A stretch of DNA of 64,000 nucleotides from DASQHW01 sp963837155 (GTDB lineage: Bacteria; Actinomycetota; Acidimicrobiia; IMCC26256; PALSA-610), in contig CAWIMB010000002.1 in NCBI GenBank assembly GCA_963837155.1, forward strand, positions 3,162,001 to 3,226,000, written 5' to 3'. The notes under the pieces are model-generated. The model did not search any database and was not told where the DNA came from. It was given only the letters and a program-made list of their open reading frames with translations. Position 1 is the first letter of the stretch. Every line of letters starts with the position of its first letter. Positions 61,272 to 64,000 of the stretch are shown one piece after another. The position numbers and the translations under genes are program-made.

Positions 61272-61415
61272 CTACGGATGGGACACCTCGAGGCGTCGGG
61301 GCCGACCGTGCTTGTCATTGGTCGTACCGAGCGAAATCGGCGACCAGACGGCAGCGGCCGGCGAGACCGAGCACGGCTGGAACCCGCGCACGCGCGCGGC
61401 GCCGACCATGCTCAT
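61272..61415 (-). CDS. leader uORF of the whiB7-like gene
   Basis: A 47-codon ORF from ATG 61415 (second ATG two codons on): MSMVGAARVRGFQPCSVSPA and onward, ending 27 bases before the terminator stem. The antiterminator sequence GCCCCGACG lies inside it at 61302-61294. Position and order resemble the regulatory uORF-terminator leader known for whiB7/wblC. Peptide similarity is not recognised; the role rests on layout. Confidence 0.5.
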   Translation of the reverse strand: MSMVGAARVRGFQPCSVSPAAAVWSPISLGTTNDKHGRPRRLEVSHP

Positions 61416-61515
61416 GGCCTCGGCTGCATGCGTGCGGGTCGTCATCGTGGTCGTGCCTTTGCTGTTAGAAGCTGTGGAACATTCGGACGGTTAGCTGAAC
61501 ATGATCGGCAGACGC

Positions 61516-61544
61516 CGTCAAACGATTTTCTCCGATCGGCCCAC
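61516..61544 (-). promoter_or_regulatory. possible promoter of the whiB7-like leader
   Basis: Minus-strand TTGACG (-35-like, complement of 61516-61521) lies 101 bases upstream of the uORF start, just downstream of the AT-richer GAAAATCG segment. A -10 element was not convincing. This is the only space between the whiB7-like leader and the zinc-ribbon gene that ends at 61574. Confidence 0.25.
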
Positions 61545-61573
61545 GCGAGTGGTGGATGAGGCCGAGGGAAGAC

Positions 61574-61909
61574 TTATGCGGGACCGCGGCGGTGCTGGTC
61601 GACGAGCTCTGCGATCCAGCCCTCCCCCGCCATGAGGGCCCGCAGGACCAGGAGGTCGTCCTCGGTCAACGGTGGCCCGGCCCGGTGCTCGGTGAGCTCC
61701 AGCGGATAGGTCCACGCTTCGAAGTGTGCGCCCTCGAGGATCGTCCGGCCCGCTGATTTGTGCGCGGTGCGACCCACGGCCGGCAAACCGCACCCGGGGC
61801 ACCAGAACCGGTACGTCACCGAGCCGTCGTCGATGCAGGTCCGGATCGTCACCGCGCGCGGTTCGATGTGGATCTCACCGCAGTCGGGGCACGCCACTCG
61901 GATTCGCAT
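61574..61909 (-). CDS. zinc-ribbon hypothetical protein
   Basis: 111 residues from ATG 61909. Two CxxC pairs, ACPDCGEIHIEP near the start and FWCPGCGLPA at ~38, form a likely zinc ribbon; the C-terminal half (LTEDDLLVLRALMAGEGW) is helical. No named family recognised. Possibly a nucleic-acid- or protein-binding adaptor. Confidence 0.65.
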   Translation of the reverse strand: MRIRVACPDCGEIHIEPRAVTIRTCIDDGSVTYRFWCPGCGLPAVGRTAHKSAGRTILEGAHFEAWTYPLELTEHRAGPPLTEDDLLVLRALMAGEGWIAELVDQHRRGPA

Positions 61910-62004
61910 GCGGGGACATCGGCACGCGGGGACGCCGCGACAAACAACACTCCCACAACTCCCGATCACACGCCGCCCAGAAAGACCGGTACTGGTCAAT
62001 ATCG

Positions 62005-62787
62005 TCAGCCGGCGCGGGCGACGGTGTGCAACAGAGCGGCATGCACGTCCGGTGACCCGGCGAGGATGTCACCCGAGCGCAGCCACGCGCCGTCGTCGCC
62101 GTTCCAGTCGGTCACGAGCCCGCCCGCTTCGCGCACGATCACGCCGCCGGCCGCGACGTCCCAGGGGCCCAGCCGCAGTTCGAAATAACCGTCGAACACG
62201 CCCTCGGCGGTCCAGCACAAGTCCAAGCTCGCCGCGCCCACTCGTCGCAGGTCCTCGAAGGCGCGCAGGGCACGGGCGAACGCGGGCTCGTACTCCGGCA
62301 GCAGCTCCTTGCGCCGGAACGGAAAGCCGGTAGCGACGATCGCTTGGATGGGAGGACGAGCGCTGACGTGCATGCGCCGGCCGTCCCGGAACGCGCCGCG
62401 GCCGCGCGCGGCGGCGAAGCACCGGTCGAGCAACGGCGCGTACACGACACCAGCGACCGGCACACCGTCGTCGATCAACCCGACCGAGACGCCGACCGCG
62501 TCGAAGCCGTGGACGAAGTTCGCGGTTCCGTCGAGGGGGTCGACGAGCCAACCTGTTTCGAAGGCTTCGCCGCCCTCTTCCTCGCCGTAGACGGGAAGCG
62601 GCGATTCGCGCTGCAGCACGTCGCGCACCGCCGCTTCGCTCGCGAGGTCAGCTTCGCTGACCCAATCGCCGGGCGACTTCTCCCGCACGTCGCGCGCGCG
62701 GCCGAGGTTGGCCTGCACGATCGCGCCGCCGGCTCGAGCGGCCCGTTCGGCGGTGGTCAACAACGCGTCGAGATCGAGCGTGCTCAC
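62005..62787 (-). CDS. inositol monophosphatase family protein
   Basis: 260 residues from GTG 62787. Mg-binding signatures VYGEEEGGE (Glu), WLVDPLDGTANFVHG (DPxDGT) and GPWDVAAGGVIVREAGG (WD..AG) are all intact. Could act on inositol-1-phosphate, histidinol-phosphate or another sugar phosphate; inositol is needed for mycothiol. GTG overlaps the stop of the upstream paralogue (GTGA). Confidence 0.9.
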   Translation of the reverse strand: MSTLDLDALLTTAERAARAGGAIVQANLGRARDVREKSPGDWVSEADLASEAAVRDVLQRESPLPVYGEEEGGEAFETGWLVDPLDGTANFVHGFDAVGVSVGLIDDGVPVAGVVYAPLLDRCFAAARGRGAFRDGRRMHVSARPPIQAIVATGFPFRRKELLPEYEPAFARALRAFEDLRRVGAASLDLCWTAEGVFDGYFELRLGPWDVAAGGVIVREAGGLVTDWNGDDGAWLRSGDILAGSPDVHAALLHTVARAG

Positions 62788-63539
62788 GCGAGGCCGGCCT
62801 CGAGCACGTTGACGAGCTCGACGGTGCCGGCCGCGATCAGCTGCCGGCGCGCGCCCGTCTCCTCGGTGACGAGCTCCTCGCCGCGCGCATCGCGTACGAT
62901 CGCACCCGCCTCCGTACAGGCGAGCAGCCCACCGAGGTAGTCCCACGGCGCGTGATACGGACCCGGATCGAGATACGCGTCGAGGCCGCCTGCCGCGACC
63001 TCGCACAACAGCAGCGAACAGCACCCGAGCGCGCGCGACTGCTTCCAGCCGAGGAACGAGCGCGGCAAGCCGCCCAAACCCATGACCGCGTCCTCCATAC
63101 GCGTGACCGCAGAAGCGCGCAGCGACACGCCGTTGCGCGTCGCGCCCTTGCCGCGGACAGCCGCCGTATGAAGACCGGCGGCTTGGTTCACGACCAAAGC
63201 CGCAAGCGGGCCGTCGTCATCGAGCGCGCACAGCGACGTTGCCCAGTACGCGATGCCGCGCGCGCAATTCGTGGAGCCATCGACGGGATCAACGACGACG
63301 GTGATCGTCGTACCGAGCTTCTCATGGACGCCCGACTCCTCGCTGACGATCCGCACCGGTGCCTGTTCGAGCACCGCGCATGCCGCCGCGTCGGCAACGA
63401 GATCGAGCGCGTACTGGCCCGGGCGCGCGGTCCGCTCGCGCATCGCCGGAGCGGCAATCGCGGCGACGGCCTCGTGCACGGCGGCCGCCGCGTCCGTGAA
63501 CAGCTCGAGCAGTGCATCAGGATGGGTCGCGCCGGCCAT
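62784..63539 (-). CDS. inositol monophosphatase family protein, second copy
   Basis: 251 residues from ATG 63539. IVSEESGVHE, VVDPVDGSTNCARG and YHAPWDYLGGLLACTEAGA give the metal sites, though DGST replaces DGTA and the N-terminal half is divergent. Paralogue of the next gene, coupled to it and to fdhD upstream by one-base overlap (TAATG). Substrate unknown. Confidence 0.87.
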   Translation of the reverse strand: MAGATHPDALLELFTDAAAAVHEAVAAIAAPAMRERTARPGQYALDLVADAAACAVLEQAPVRIVSEESGVHEKLGTTITVVVDPVDGSTNCARGIAYWATSLCALDDDGPLAALVVNQAAGLHTAAVRGKGATRNGVSLRASAVTRMEDAVMGLGGLPRSFLGWKQSRALGCCSLLLCEVAAGGLDAYLDPGPYHAPWDYLGGLLACTEAGAIVRDARGEELVTEETGARRQLIAAGTVELVNVLEAGLA

Positions 63540-64000
63540 TACCCGTCCAGCTGTATTCGCTCGGCGTTCGTGTACACGTTGAAGCGGCCGTCGCGCACGA
63601 ACCCGACAACGGTCTGTCCGAAGCGCTCGGCCGCAGAGACCGCGAGGCTGGAAGGTGCGGACACCGCGCCGAGCACGGGGATGCCGGCGACCGCGGCCTT
63701 CTGCACGAGCTCGAACGACAGGCGGCCAGAGACGAACAGCATCTCGTGCCCGAGCGGCAGCTTGCGTTCGAGCAGCGCGTGTCCGATGAGCTTGTCGAGT
63801 GCGTTGTGCCGCCCGACATCCTCTCGTACCGCGAGCAATGTTCCGTCGGGAGCGAACCGAGCGGCGGCGTGCAGACCGCCAGTCTCGCCGAAGACGCGCT
63901 GATGCTCGGCGAGCTTCTCGGGAAGCGCGGCGATCACGCTCGCGGCGACCGTCGGGCCGGTGCCGACCGGCGCGCAGCGAACGGCCACGTCGTCGAGCGC
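63539..64000 (-). CDS. fdhD: sulfurtransferase FdhD, C-terminal part
   Basis: At least 153 residues; the gene begins beyond the window. FdhD passes sulfur to the molybdenum cofactor of formate dehydrogenase. FGETGGLHAAARFAPDG, REDVGRHNALDKLIG, LFVSGRLSFELVQKAA and the ending GFVRDGRFNVYT are diagnostic. Formate dehydrogenase itself is probably nearby outside the window. Confidence 0.92.
   Translation of the reverse strand, partial: ALDDVAVRCAPVGTGPTVAASVIAALPEKLAEHQRVFGETGGLHAAARFAPDGTLLAVREDVGRHNALDKLIGHALLERKLPLGHEMLFVSGRLSFELVQKAAVAGIPVLGAVSAPSSLAVSAAERFGQTVVGFVRDGRFNVYTNAERIQLDG

Overview
This 64 kb window is dense, high-GC chromosomal DNA with about 63 protein genes, one tRNA, no rRNA, no insertion sequences and no CRISPR array. 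Two WhiB-type Fe-S regulators, two mycothiol-linked maleylpyruvate-isomerase-like proteins, F420-type oxidoreductases (LLM and PPOX classes), three wax-ester/diacylglycerol acyltransferases and an MmpL transporter all point to an actinobacterium. The mix of gene families resembles Acidimicrobiia more than Mycobacteriales or Streptomyces, but that placement is inference. At least 13 single-base-type frameshifts in GC runs, several in compensating pairs, look like uncorrected indel errors in the assembly. Affected genes are annotated as one CDS across the break.

Layout. 0-6.9 kb: end of apbE, an F420-type monooxygenase, acyl-CoA carboxylase beta, enoyl-CoA hydratases, a phytanoyl-CoA dioxygenase with a divergent PadR regulator, and an APH-like kinase. 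7-15.7 kb: tandem secreted CAP-domain proteins, SDRs, a beta-lactamase-fold hydrolase, a nitronate monooxygenase and another hydratase/reductase pair. 15.9-22.1 kb: an ammonium/ion block with Amt, an unusual winged-helix regulator, a CPA2 antiporter fused to a GlnD-like degenerate-HD and double-ACT module, and NhaA. 22.2-29.8 kb: SDR, acyl-CoA dehydrogenase, DUF488, hydratase, two patatin-like lipases, and a DUF2330/cupredoxin pair. 29.8-36.4 kb: a minus-strand run with a membrane-anchored caspase-TIR fusion, a truncated TIR ORF, an acyltransferase, an unknown protein, a methyltransferase and a membrane glycosyltransferase. 36.5-46.2 kb: GT2, MmpL, two more acyltransferases, two cyclic-nucleotide-binding proteins (one fused to a patatin) and a class III adenylate cyclase. 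46.5-56.3 kb: WD40 protein, secreted subtilase with a Trp-rich repeat tail, GGDEF/EAL and GGDEF proteins, a serpin lipoprotein and an APH-like kinase. 56.3-64 kb: WhiB, tRNA-Val, a disulfide reductase, plsY, degV, DUF523, a WhiB7-like gene behind a long attenuator-like leader, a zinc-ribbon protein, two inositol-monophosphatase-family proteins and the end of fdhD.

How the parts may work together. Most catabolic genes fit beta-oxidation of fatty or xenobiotic acyl-CoAs, while the acyltransferases, patatins, PlsY and MmpL fit storage-lipid and envelope-lipid turnover. The adenylate cyclase and the two cNMP-binding proteins lie among the lipid genes and suggest local cAMP control. The best candidates for undescribed biology are the antiporter-GlnD/ACT fusion beside amt, the caspase-TIR membrane protein, the attenuator-like leader of the whiB7-like gene, and a 53-bp palindromic element present in two inverted copies about 57 kb apart.
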